64,000 nucleotides of DNA from Hybos culiciformis (lineage: Eukaryota > Arthropoda > Insecta > Diptera > Hybotidae): contig OZ023275.1 in assembly GCA_964007475.1 (NCBI GenBank), forward strand, positions 32,183,619 through 32,247,618, written 5' to 3'. The position numbers were made by a program, and so were the translations under genes. Of the stretch, positions 1-11,500 are shown one piece after another (position 1 is the first letter of the stretch; every line of letters starts with the position of its first letter). The notes below the pieces were generated by a model. That model was given only the letters and a program-made list of their open reading frames with translations. It ran no database searches and was not told the DNA's origin.

Positions 1-2
1 AA

Positions 3-1793
3 GGAGAAATTGGACAAGATTTACCAATAAGCTATGCCAGTAAAACATTAAACTCTGCAGAACTAAACAAACCAATAATAGAAAAAGAATTGCTTTCTAT
101 TCACTGGGCAATCAATTTCTTTAGACCCTATGTATATGGCAGAAAATTCATCGTCGTAACAGATCACAGACCTTTAGTAGGATTATTTACGCACAAAAAC
201 CCTTCATCTAAAATGACGCGTATTAGACTAGATCTCAGTGATTACGATTTTGATATAGTATACAAACAAGGAAAAATGAATACAAACGCAGACGCTTTAT
301 CAAGAATACATTTAAACTCTAACATTTTAAAATCTATGATCCCAATTACGCCAGAAAAAGATATTAACGTGATAACCAGACAAGTAGCTAGGTCACTAGA
401 ACAAGCTAAAAACCCTATAAATAAAAATCTACACATTTGGCACAGTATCTCAATTAACGATATAAAAAGAATTCCGAAAGTAAACTTCATAGAAACTTCA
501 ACTGGTACAACAGAAATAACATTCAATAATAATTATAAAATATATTTTAATAAAAAGAGAATTAATATAAAATCAATTTTAAATAAAATGAAACTCTTAT
601 TAGCTCAAAATAAAATTTTCACAATCGCGATAAATAATAATGATACCTTATTTAACCACATTAACATTCAAGAATTTAAAAACATATTTAATCAACTACA
701 GGAAAAAGATAATTCGAAAAATAAATTAAAAATAATTTTATTCAAAGCTCCTATCGAAATAACAGATCAAAATTTAATAAAACAATTAATAAAAGACAAT
801 CATAGTAACAATATAAGTGGACACATCGGTGTTAGGAAAATGATAATAAAACTTAGACAAAAATACATATGGAAAAACATGCATAAAATGATTAAAAATT
901 ACGTGAAAAATTGCTACGAATGTATTAAATCAAAACAAGTTAGAAACATTAAAGAACCATTACAAATTACTGACACTCCAAATAGACCTTTCGAAACCAT
1001 ACAAGTCGATACAGTAGGCCCTTTAAAAATTTGTAATAATTATAGATATATACTCACAGTTCAATGCGAATTAACTAAATACATAGAAGCATTTCCTATA
1101 GAAACTAAAGATGCTATTACGATAGCAAAAATTTTAACAGAAAATATCATATTAAGATATGGAAATATAAAAAATATCAAAACTGATTTAGGTACAGAAT
1201 TTGTAAACGAACTATTTATGAACATTTGTAAAACTTTTAATATTAATCACCAAAAATCAACACCTTATCACCATCAAACATTAGGTTCAGTAGAAAGAAA
1301 TCACAGAGTACTAAACGAATATTTTTTAACATGCAATCATAGCAACAATTGGGTTGAATTAATCCCATTTTTCTTATTTTCCTATAATACTACACCTCAT
1401 TCAGACACTCATTATGCGCCATTTGAATTAATTTTTGGAAACACACCTGAATTACCGACAAATATTACACTTAAAAATAATGAACCACTAAATTTCATAA
1501 ACTATGATAACTATTTAAACGAATTAAATTTAAAATTATCTTGTGCACTAAAATCAGCTAGAGAAGAACTAATTAAATATAAAATAGCTAGAAATGAAAA
1601 ATACAATCTTAATATTAATCCTGCGAATTTGAAAGTAAATGATATGGTAATGATAAAAAATTTTAATAGAAAGAAATTAGATTATCCTTTTCAAGGACCT
1701 TATAGAATCGTCGAAAGAGACGGAGTAAATTCAATAATAGAAATAAATAATAAATTAAAGAAAATTCATAATAATAACTTAAAAAAGGTATAG
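3..1793 (+). CDS. gypsy-type pol polyprotein, C-terminal part: RNase H and integrase
   Basis: Open in one frame from the window edge (position 3) to the TAG ending at 1793, so the true start lies upstream. The first residues read as the middle of a Ty3/gypsy RNase H (PISYASKTLN, then IEKELLSIHWA and VTDHRPL). ADALSR marks its end. An H2C2 zinc-binding domain follows (GHIGVRK...YIW, then NCYECIK), then the integrase core with D in IQVDTVGPL, D in DLGTEF and E in SVERNH; I count 35 residues between the last D and E, the usual DDE spacing. The tail holds a GPY-like stretch (FQGPYRIVERDG). The frame has no break in the window, so this part may still be translatable. The family assignment is firm; the lineage (412/mdg1-like or other) is not resolved. 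Confidence 0.9.
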   Translation, partial: GEIGQDLPISYASKTLNSAELNKPIIEKELLSIHWAINFFRPYVYGRKFIVVTDHRPLVGLFTHKNPSSKMTRIRLDLSDYDFDIVYKQGKMNTNADALSRIHLNSNILKSMIPITPEKDINVITRQVARSLEQAKNPINKNLHIWHSISINDIKRIPKVNFIETSTGTTEITFNNNYKIYFNKKRINIKSILNKMKLLLAQNKIFTIAINNNDTLFNHINIQEFKNIFNQLQEKDNSKNKLKIILFKAPIEITDQNLIKQLIKDNHSNNISGHIGVRKMIIKLRQKYIWKNMHKMIKNYVKNCYECIKSKQVRNIKEPLQITDTPNRPFETIQVDTVGPLKICNNYRYILTVQCELTKYIEAFPIETKDAITIAKILTENIILRYGNIKNIKTDLGTEFVNELFMNICKTFNINHQKSTPYHHQTLGSVERNHRVLNEYFLTCNHSNNWVELIPFFLFSYNTTPHSDTHYAPFELIFGNTPELPTNITLKNNEPLNFINYDNYLNELNLKLSCALKSAREELIKYKIARNEKYNLNINPANLKVNDMVMIKNFNRKKLDYPFQGPYRIVERDGVNSIIEINNKLKKIHNNNLKKV

Positions 1794-1881
1794 AATTTAA
1801 AATAGAAAAAAAAAAAAAATTTTTCTTCCTTTTTACATAAAATTTACAAAAAATTTTTTTTTTTCTCCCAAAGGGAAAGGA

Positions 1882-2506
1882 TGTAGTGATATTGTTATCA
1901 CTAACGTTAAAATAAAACTAAATTTATAAAAATTTCAATTATTTTTTGAACCCAAAAATTTTATATTTTTAATAAGAATTACTGTAAATTATAATTAATT
2001 TGATTGGGCAACCAATCATATTAGGACATAGTAAACTATTTTATATTACATAAGAAAATTAATTATATAAACTAAATTGTATATAATATTTGTATATAGA
2101 ATATAAGAAATTTAGTACATAAGATTTTGTATAAATAAGATTGAAATTAGAAAATTAAATCAGATTCTTACCAAATCTCATCTTTCTATAAACGGCTTCC
2201 CTGAGCTATACAATACAGGTAAGATAGCTTTCCGAGCAATATAATACGGATAACCGGCTGAATACAGCCAAAACGAAAGCGCGTCCCGCTCTAATAGGAC
2301 ATACGGCTGAATACAGCCTAGACAATAGGATCTCCATAATGACATGCTAGTGGTCATTATGGAATAGGGAATTCAATAGGCCTTAGATGTCTTGGACAAC
2401 ATAGATGTCCAACCCATGATCCATCATAAGATGAATAACCATAAATAAGAAAGTCAATAAAACTTTCCATTAAATAAAACAATTTTTTCCTTTACACTAT
2501 TTTACA
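1882..2506 (+). repeat. gypsy 3' LTR
   Basis: Begins TGTAGTG right after the polypurine tract (AAAGGGAAAGGA, about 1870-1881) and ends TTTTACA, giving TG...CA termini and a length of about 625 bp. It contains two copies of ACGGCTGAATACAGCC-like sequence (about 2255-2320) and a perfect 10-bp stem with a 9-bp loop (2334-2343 with 2353-2362). The other LTR is outside the window, so the ends rest on the TG/CA rule and polypurine tract only. Confidence 0.75.
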
Positions 2507-2545
2507 CGATGAAACTTATAATAATATGAATCAATTACAATTAAG

Positions 2546-5500
2546 AACTGGGTTCTGGGGAAGACCACAAGTGGTTCAATTTGTAATGAATATTTTAGTA
2601 AGATTTGTGCATTCATCTAAAGAAGCTCGACAGGCCCTCTGGTCTAAGCCTGAATATTGCAGTTGGCTTCAAAAATTTATTTTAGATGATCCGGAGCCAT
2701 CCGTTAGACGAGAAATTTGTGCTGGGTTATATAGAATTTGTTTAGGCAATTCAAATGCTTATCCGGATTTATTAGGGCCTTTACTTCAAAAACTTGTTAG
2801 TTTCTTGCCAATAGCAGAGAAAATGACTAGTTATCATCAATCACATCCGCATGAAGATGGGAAAGAGCCTTATGGACCAGCTTGTCGTGACTATTTTTGG
2901 CTTCTTTCTCGTTTAGTTGATACGTTGACATCCGATATGATCAAAAATTGTTTAGATTGTAATGGTGGTACATTGGACATTGAACAATTGTGCTGTGCTC
3001 TTGCTAAGAGTATTTGTGAACGAGATTTTTATGAAGTTCGCCATGGATATCAAGATGATGGTCTAGTTGGATTATTAAATCTTATGTCGAATCTTTGTAA
3101 ATATGATCCACCTTTTAAGTTCAGTGCGGCCTCACAACAATTTATTGAAAAAGTTTTTAGTTTCTTGTTTGATTTGCCATCCCCACGTGATCGTCAAAAA
3201 CCGAAATGTAAGTCTCAAACTGCCAGAGCAGCTGCGTATGATTTACTTGTAGAGCTCTGTAAAAATTCACTACAAAATTATACACAATTACATGAAAAGC
3301 TATTGCAACAACATAGACCAGGACCTCACGCTCCTTATCCATGGGATTATTGGCCTCGTGATGATGGTAGGTCTGAATGTGGTTATGTCGGTTTGACAAA
3401 TTTGGGTGCAACATGTTATATGGCTTCCTGCGTACAACATTTATTTATGATGCCGCAGGCTAGAGAAGCTATTCTTACAGGATCACCTGCAAAAAAACAT
3501 GGCCCTACACTGCATGAACTACAAAGAATGTTTGAATATTTGCTTGAATCTGAAAGAAAATCGTACAACCCACGTTCATTTTGTCGTGTTTATCAAATGG
3601 ATCATCAACCTCTTAACACCGGCGAGCAAAAGGATATGGCAGAATTTTTCATTGATTTAGTTTCGAAGCTGGAAGAAATGACACCTGATTTAAAACTCCT
3701 GGTGAAAAAATTATTTTCAGGAACTCAGAGTAATAATGTCGTTTCATTAGATTGTGGTCATGTTAGTCGAACTGCAGAAGAGTTTTATACTGTTCGATGT
3801 CAAGTCGCAGATATGCGGAATTTGCAAGAATCTTTAGATGAGGTAACTGTTAAAGATACTTTAGAAGGTGACAATATGTACACTTGTTCACAATGTGGTA
3901 AAAAAGTTCGAGCAGAAAAACGTGCATGTTTTCAAAAATTGCCACAAATTCTTTGTTTTAATACAATGCGATATACTTTTAACATGTTAACAATGTTAAA
4001 AGAAAAAGTTAATACACATTTTTCATTTCCCATGAGATTAGACATGACGGATTATGTTGAAAAAACTTTGATGCCGCAACAATATTTAGGTAATTTAATT
4101 TTGTTTTTTAATTTTTACTCTATAATATCTCTAACTTTATTTTTTTTATTTTTATAGAAAATAAAAAGAAACGAGAACGAAAAATCAGTTCAACGCAATC
4201 TGAAAAGAATTCTGATGAAAAGATGATGGGTTCATTTGATTCACAGGATGACGATGAAGACGAAGATGGTCAAGGTTATGAGTGAGTATCTTCATTTCAA
4301 TATTAATTTTATATTAAAAATTATGTCTTTTTGTACTTATACAGTAAAGGTTTTTTTTCATTGATTTATTTTTTAATCTTATTCAAATGTAATATATTTA
4401 AATAATTAGAATGTAATATATCTTTGTTTATATCTCAGCAAGTAATCTCACGAGTGAAAACACTATTCATTAATTTTTTTAAAATATTTTTAAGGTATGA
4501 CTTAGTGGGTGTAACTGTTCATACTGGAACAGCTGATGGAGGTCATTACTACAGCTTTATTAAGGAAAGATCGGATAATCAACAGTTGAATTCGTTTTAC
4601 CAGCAGCAGTAGCTGCAGCAGCAGCAACAGACTCATCATCAACAACAGTTACAAGAAAGATGGTTTTTATTTAATGATGCAGAAGTAAAACCATTTGATC
4701 CATCACAAATAGCATCTGAATGCTTTGGTGGTGAAATGACGGTGAGAAGATAATTTCTTTTCAAATCATAATGAAAATAAATAGAATAAATGTTTTTCCT
4801 TTCTAGAGTAAAACGTATGATTCTGTTACGGAAAAGTATTTAGATTTTAGTTTTGAAAAAACTAATTCAGCTTATATGCTATTTTACGAAAGACGTTCAA
4901 ATCATAGCGATTTAATTTGTAATCACCCATCTGAACGTAAACATTTGAATGTGGAACAAACAGAATCAGTAAGTCTTGAAAAAGATAAAGAACCTTCAGA
5001 CTTAAAAACGGCGGAATTAGATAATGAAAAAAAAGTGGCTATAAATAAAATTGAATCTAAAGAATCATCGACAATATTATAAAAAGTACTTTAACCGAAA
5101 AATGTGATATAGATTCTAAGAATATTAGCAACGAACTTGCAAGACATCAGCAATTGCCTTCGTGTTCATCTTCATTAAATATTCAACCGTCTACATCAAA
5201 CTCACTTCCAAGTACATCACAAAATAATAATTCAATTAGTGTAAGTAATATCGGCCTGACATTTAGCGTGGTTGAAAAATCTTTATTAAATAAAGAATTA
5301 GAGGAATGGATTTGGCAAGATAATAGAAATTTTTTACAAGATAGAAATATTTTCGAGCACACATACTTTAAGTGAGTATAATAATATATATATATTGATA
5401 TTTTTAGGTTTATATTTATATATTTTTTTTTTGTATTTAGTTTTATGTGGCAAATTTGTGGTAATATTCCACAAACATTGTTAATGCAAACCGATGTAAC

Positions 5501-8500
5501 GTGCATGGCGGCACAACTTTCAGTATCATTTTTTATAGAAACATTCATTCATGCTAAAGAAAAGGTAAAAATAAAAAAATTTGTACTATTATTTATCTAC
5601 ATAATAATTGGTCAAGTAAATTAGTCGAGTAATTAGTGACTGAACCAGTACCAACTCACCAAAAATTATTCGCATTGTTAAAGTGATGTGGTTTTAATCG
5701 TCCGAAAAATAGAGTAAAATGAATTCAGTATTTAATCGTTGTTGTTGTTCAGACACGTTTAGTTACTCGACTAAATTACTTGGCCAAACGCGAATAAGGC
5801 TTAATAAGTATTAGCAATGATTAAAATAAAAGATTTGAAATAATAAAAAATAAAACTATTATCAAGAAATCACAGCACGAATAATGTCAAACGACAACAG
5901 CAGACAATTACAAAGATTGTTATGTCGTTTCTTCTTTAGGCACTTCCTAGAAATATTGAAATAAAAAACTGAAGAGGCTTCATGTACGTGATAGAAGAAA
6001 GAGAACAGAATGTTTTCTAGAAAATCTAGTTCTTTGCGATTATAATTTTTCTTTTTGTTTTTTTATTTAATTTTTTTTTTAAATATACTGTACTTTCTAT
6101 TCTCTTAATTCCTAGCCAACAATGGTACTATGGGTTGAATTACTAACAAAGCAATTCAATGCAAGTCAAGAAGCCTGTGAATGGTTTTTAAGTCTCATGT
6201 CAACTGAACCTTGGTGGCCGGTTCAAGTATTGATACAATGCCCAAATCAAATGGTTCGGCAAATGTTTCAACGATTGGTGATTCATGTTATTCAACGCTT
6301 AAGGTTATTTACATATATCTGAATTTTAAATGAGTTTCAAAAATATTCTAATTCGATTTTTTTTTTTAACAGACAATCCCATTTCAGTCTGTATCTGAAG
6401 ACTGAAACTGAGAGTGATGGGAAAGAAATAATCGGAAATGCTTCCTGTATAACACGGTTTATAAAATCTTTAATCCATTTGATGGAGCACGGTGCTAAGA
6501 CACATCTCAGACACTTATCTGAATTTTTCGGGTTACTCTACGAATTTTCCCGGATGGGAGATGAAGAAACCTTATTTTTATTAAAAATTAGTATAATCAG
6601 AAGTGTTGCAGACTTTTATTTGGGAAACAAAAGTCAAGATTGTGTAAGGTTTTATATTGAATTATTTGTATTTTAGATTCTATGATAATTAAAATTTTAT
6701 GAGAAAGAAATTTTAATAAACTTTTATTTTTAGCTTGACACAGGTTCGGATAATGATGAAAACTCATCAGACGAGGCCTTATCTATTGACAAGGCCAGGC
6801 CCGCTTCATTAGATAAAATGATAGCACTAGTCGCATCATTGGTTGAACGGTCTAGAGGCTCAGATTTTCGTTTACACTTGTCTCAGAAAGATTATAATGC
6901 AATAGCTGGTGGAAAGGTAAATTGAATCTAATTTTTATTAATTTATTTATTAACAATATAGGCTGCATATAAACCGATTTCTTTAATCAAATTTGTAGAT
7001 AAATAAATATATTAATAAATTTTACAATATTAATTAACTCTTAAATTTATTATTAGGGAAAGTATTAGTAATTAATCACAATAAATTTTTTTCAAGTAAC
7101 ATTTACTCTCGTCAATTACAATTTAAATGTTTTAATACATTCTCTGTCTATTTAATTTTTCTTCATTCTATTGAATTGAAATAAATTAACACCACACAAT
7201 AATTTTATCAAATTTAGTCCACTCAGCCAGTCTCGTTAGGTTTGATTTCAAAACAAATTTTTATCGGAAATTAATCATTAAATTCTTATATTTAAGGACT
7301 TTCCATTTTTGTACCAACAAATTAAGGATAATATAAATCCACATCAAACTCGCCATTTAATTCATGCATTATGCCGTTGGGACGAACGTTTAGCTAATCA
7401 AATTATAACTATGTTGTTTGCATCAGTGACAAAGCATACAGAACTATGCGGACCATTTTTCAAATTATTAACATTGTTAACAGAAACTCAAGGTGGACCA
7501 TCGGGATTGCCCTGTTTTTCACAATTAGTTTTGCAAAGAGTTTGGGATGCTGCAGAATATTGTCCCCAATCAGCATTAGATTGGTTAGCTGTTCAGGCAC
7601 CGCGTAATAAAATTGCTCATGCTTGGATATTACAAAGTGCAGAAAGTTGGGTTGAACAGTTTTTGATGGCCCACAATAATACTAGAGTTAGGAACGGTAA
7701 ATTAATTTATTGTTTAACCTTTTTAGCTTTTCTTAAAATCTCTGAATATCATTTAAAATTGTTTAAAATTGTTTTCAAGTGTTGAAGTGTTAAGACGTTT
7801 TTACGGTTTAATTTTTTTATTATTTTAAATTTATTATTAAAATTACGTAATTTTTGTAATTTTGCAATTCTGCAAATTTTTACGGTAATAATAATAAGTA
7901 ATTCTTGACCTAGCTTAATTGAAATTTAATAAGTGCACAGTTGACAATTTTTTCATTTTGTTTTTTTTATTAACATTTTATAAAATTTTAAACTTGTTCT
8001 TAAAATATTTTTCAAACGTCCAAAATGACTAACAAATGTGATGCTGTTTTATGTAAAAACACTGACAGGAAATCAAAGTTTGTTATCTGTAAAGGTTTTT
8101 GCAAGAAGAAATTCCATGGTTCGTGTTTGTTCCGTGATAGAGAATGGTTCGTTTCAGAACTGGCTGAACACTTCATCTGTACGGATTGTCAACAAATCGA
8201 GGATTATGTTGATAATATTCATAGAAAGATAACGATGTGTATTGATGGCCTAGTAAATGAGAGGGACGACCTAATTAATCTCACACAAAAAACGATCAAA
8301 TGTAGTTCTGACAACTTTACTGAAATGGCAAAAAATTTTGACAACTTGAACACTTCCATCATTAACTCCCAACGCTCTCTGATTGAAACTCAAGGCTCCA
8401 TCTCGAAAGCGATCGAAAACGTTATAGACGCTCAACTCAGCCAATTTGTGTCCACCGCAACCAAGAAGCTTGACGATATAATTGGAAATATTGTGTCGGC

Positions 8501-11500
8501 GAAAATTGAGCCCTATATCAAGAAGCTTAGCGCCCTAGATAAAATAGCTGCAAACGACACAGTTGTTTTGGTTGACCGGATGAACACAATTTACAACAAG
8601 CTGAAAGATTTGGTTGTTACCAGTCAGCAATCAATTGAGGCAGAACTTTTCAATATTAGCTCAGCATCGCAGATTACAGTCATTGACAATGATGCTGAAG
8701 AAATGACCACATCTCCTCCCTCGATCTCTTTAGCCGAAGAACTTTTAATGACGACTCAGCAGAAGACCAAAATTTCTGTTGATGACGTAATAGAGACAAA
8801 CAATGCTGAAGAAATGACCACATCTCCTCCCTCGATCTCTTTAGCCGAAGAACTTTTAATGACGACTCAGCAGAAGACCAAAATTTCTGTTGATGACGTA
8901 ATAGAGACAAACAAACCAATTGAAAATGTCAAGCCAATTAAGAATAATAATAATAATAAAAAAAAAAATAATACTATTAATAATAATAATAATAGTAACA
9001 ATAATGTTGTAACAACCCTTCACCTTAAAGGCGCTCCCACATCTGCGGATTCAAAATGGATTAATAATTACATAAAAGGTAAATTTAAACTTAATGTAAA
9101 AAGTGTTAAACTGAATCCGCATAAAATAAAGCCGGAAAATAGAACCTATTCCAACTTTAAAATTGAAGTTTCCACTCCTGTCGCTGAAAAGCTGTTGAAT
9201 AGCCGACATAGCCACAAATGGAATGGAATGGAGATGTCCAACTGGAATAACTATTTAAGTATTAACTCCAACACACAAAGCAACCACACACTTTCAAACA
9301 AAACGAAACAAAACATTAAAAATAAAAACCCAAAACAGGACAGCTCCATTATACCTAATATTATAATCAAAAACAATAACCCTGAAACAGTAAAAACCAA
9401 AACACAACAAAAAATTAAATACCCAAATTTTCGTTCTAGTGGAATTCTTAATCCCGGTACTTCAAAAAAAAACACTCTAAATCCACCACAAATATCACCT
9501 TTATTATCCTTAAAAATCCCTTCCCCATTTGAAATAACCAATCCTTCTAAAAAAAATCCTCAAAATCCACCAAATACATCCCCTTTATTATCTTTACAAA
9601 TCCCTTCCCCATTTGAAATTACCAACCATAGAACCCAACAAATCCTTCTTCCTACAAATCATAACCCCCAAGTTTCAACCTTCTTACCTTTACAATCTCC
9701 ACCCCCTTTTGAATGTCCTACTCCCGCTGTGTCTTACGAATCTCCCATACCTCCTTTTTCACCTTCTTTTAGCTCACATAAGGCACTTCCTTGTAATCCT
9801 CATCCCTCTCTCTTTGATCCGGTTTTTCCCCCTATTGTTCAGCTAACAAAAAGCACCTACGACGAAAATAGCAGGTATATCCTTGGTCGTTTAAGGGACA
9901 CTCATTTACTACGCAATGTTAGACTTTATTTGGCCTATCTCCATGATAAGGAAGACTCAGTCTGTATTGATGGAATGACTAATACACACCTCAGAATCCT
10001 CATTCAACAAGAGGGTCTTCCGCACGACGCTTCCAGGTTGCGCCAAATATACGACCGATTTCATGAGACCTATGGCCTAAGTTCCAAAGATGTTGCTTCT
10101 GACTTAAAATCTTACGCATCCCACATCTCATCAAACCGTACAGTTTTTCTTCAAAGGGTGAGGGAGAACCATGACAAGTTTTTTCGTCCCTTACATGCAT
10201 CAAAGACAAATTATAACTATTAGTACTAAATCCCCTTCTCCCTTACCCCCTCGGTCTAATTTCTCCTTCTATTACCAAAACGTTAGAGGACTACGCACTA
10301 AGACCAAAGACGTTTATCTTAATTCGGTGAACCTTGATTTTGACGTATATGCTCTGACGGAGACATGGTTACATTCTTCGATAAATAACCTTGAACTTTT
10401 TGGTAATAGCTACGCCACTTTCAGAAGAGATAGATACCTAGATATGAGTCCTTCTTCTAATAATACACCCAAAGGAGGAGGAGTTCTGATTGCTATAAAA
10501 AATTCCTTCCATTCTTCTGAAATATCCATCCCTAATACAGACTCCCTTGAAATAATTTGTGTCAAAATTGAATTCGCTTTAAAAAACATTTATGTGTTTT
10601 GCGCTTACATTTCACCGAATTCCCATATTGATATTTACTCTGGAGTTTTAAGGGCAATTGATTTTATCATTCCACAACTAAATCCTTCTGATGAGTTTAT
10701 TTTGTGTGGAGACTTCAATTTACCTCATTTAAAGTGGACGCAACATGACGAAGAAGCATATCTCGTTCCTGTGAAACTTTCGCATGAGATTGATATTCTA
10801 TTCCTAGATTGCATCAATAGTCATTCTCTCCAGCAAATTTCCAAAGTAAAAAACTCCCTTCTAAAACAACTTGACCTGATCTTTTCTTCTGATTGGAATA
10901 ATACCCTTCTCTTTGACTGTGTTTCAACTCTTGTAAATATTGATCCTTATCACCCACCTATCTGCTTTACTATGCACCTTGACTGTCCTATAGAACCTGA
11001 CGCTGCTAGTTTGTATTGCTACAATTTTAGCAAAGCTGACTTCGTAGGTTTAAATCAATTCTTTCTTTCTTACGACTTCTCTACATTGTTTGAAAATGTA
11101 GACATCGACCTTACTATAAGTAGTTTTTACAGCATTGTTTATGAAGCTTTTAAACAATTTATCCCAATTACCATTGACAAAAAATCGGATTCTAGTCCTA
11201 TCTGGCTCAATTCTCACTTAAAAGCTCTCAGAAATAAAAAAAATAAGGCTTGGCGAACTTACTTGAAATCTAGAAGTAGATGCGACCATTTAGCCTTTGT
11301 AAGTTTATTCGAAGAATTTAAGACCCTTTCTGAGCAAAAATATAACGACTATTTATATGAAACGTCAAATAAAATTAAAACTGACCCTAAATATTTTTGG
11401 AAATTTGTAAATAGTAAAAGAAAATGCGACAAATTCCCAACATTTCTTGAATTCAACGGACGTAAGAGTAATGAATCCAAAATCATTTCGGAATTTTTCA

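Larger units (their letters stand above)
1..2506 (+). mobile_element. Ty3/gypsy LTR retrotransposon, 3' end (cut by window edge)
   Basis: The window opens inside the pol gene of a gypsy-type element. RNase H and integrase reading frame runs to 1793, is followed by a purine-rich tract just before 1882, and then by a single LTR at 1882-2506. No env-like frame lies between pol and the LTR. The 5' LTR and target duplication are outside the window. It lies directly upstream of the first visible exon of the deubiquitinase gene, in the same orientation, so it probably occupies an intron of that gene. Confidence 0.88.
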
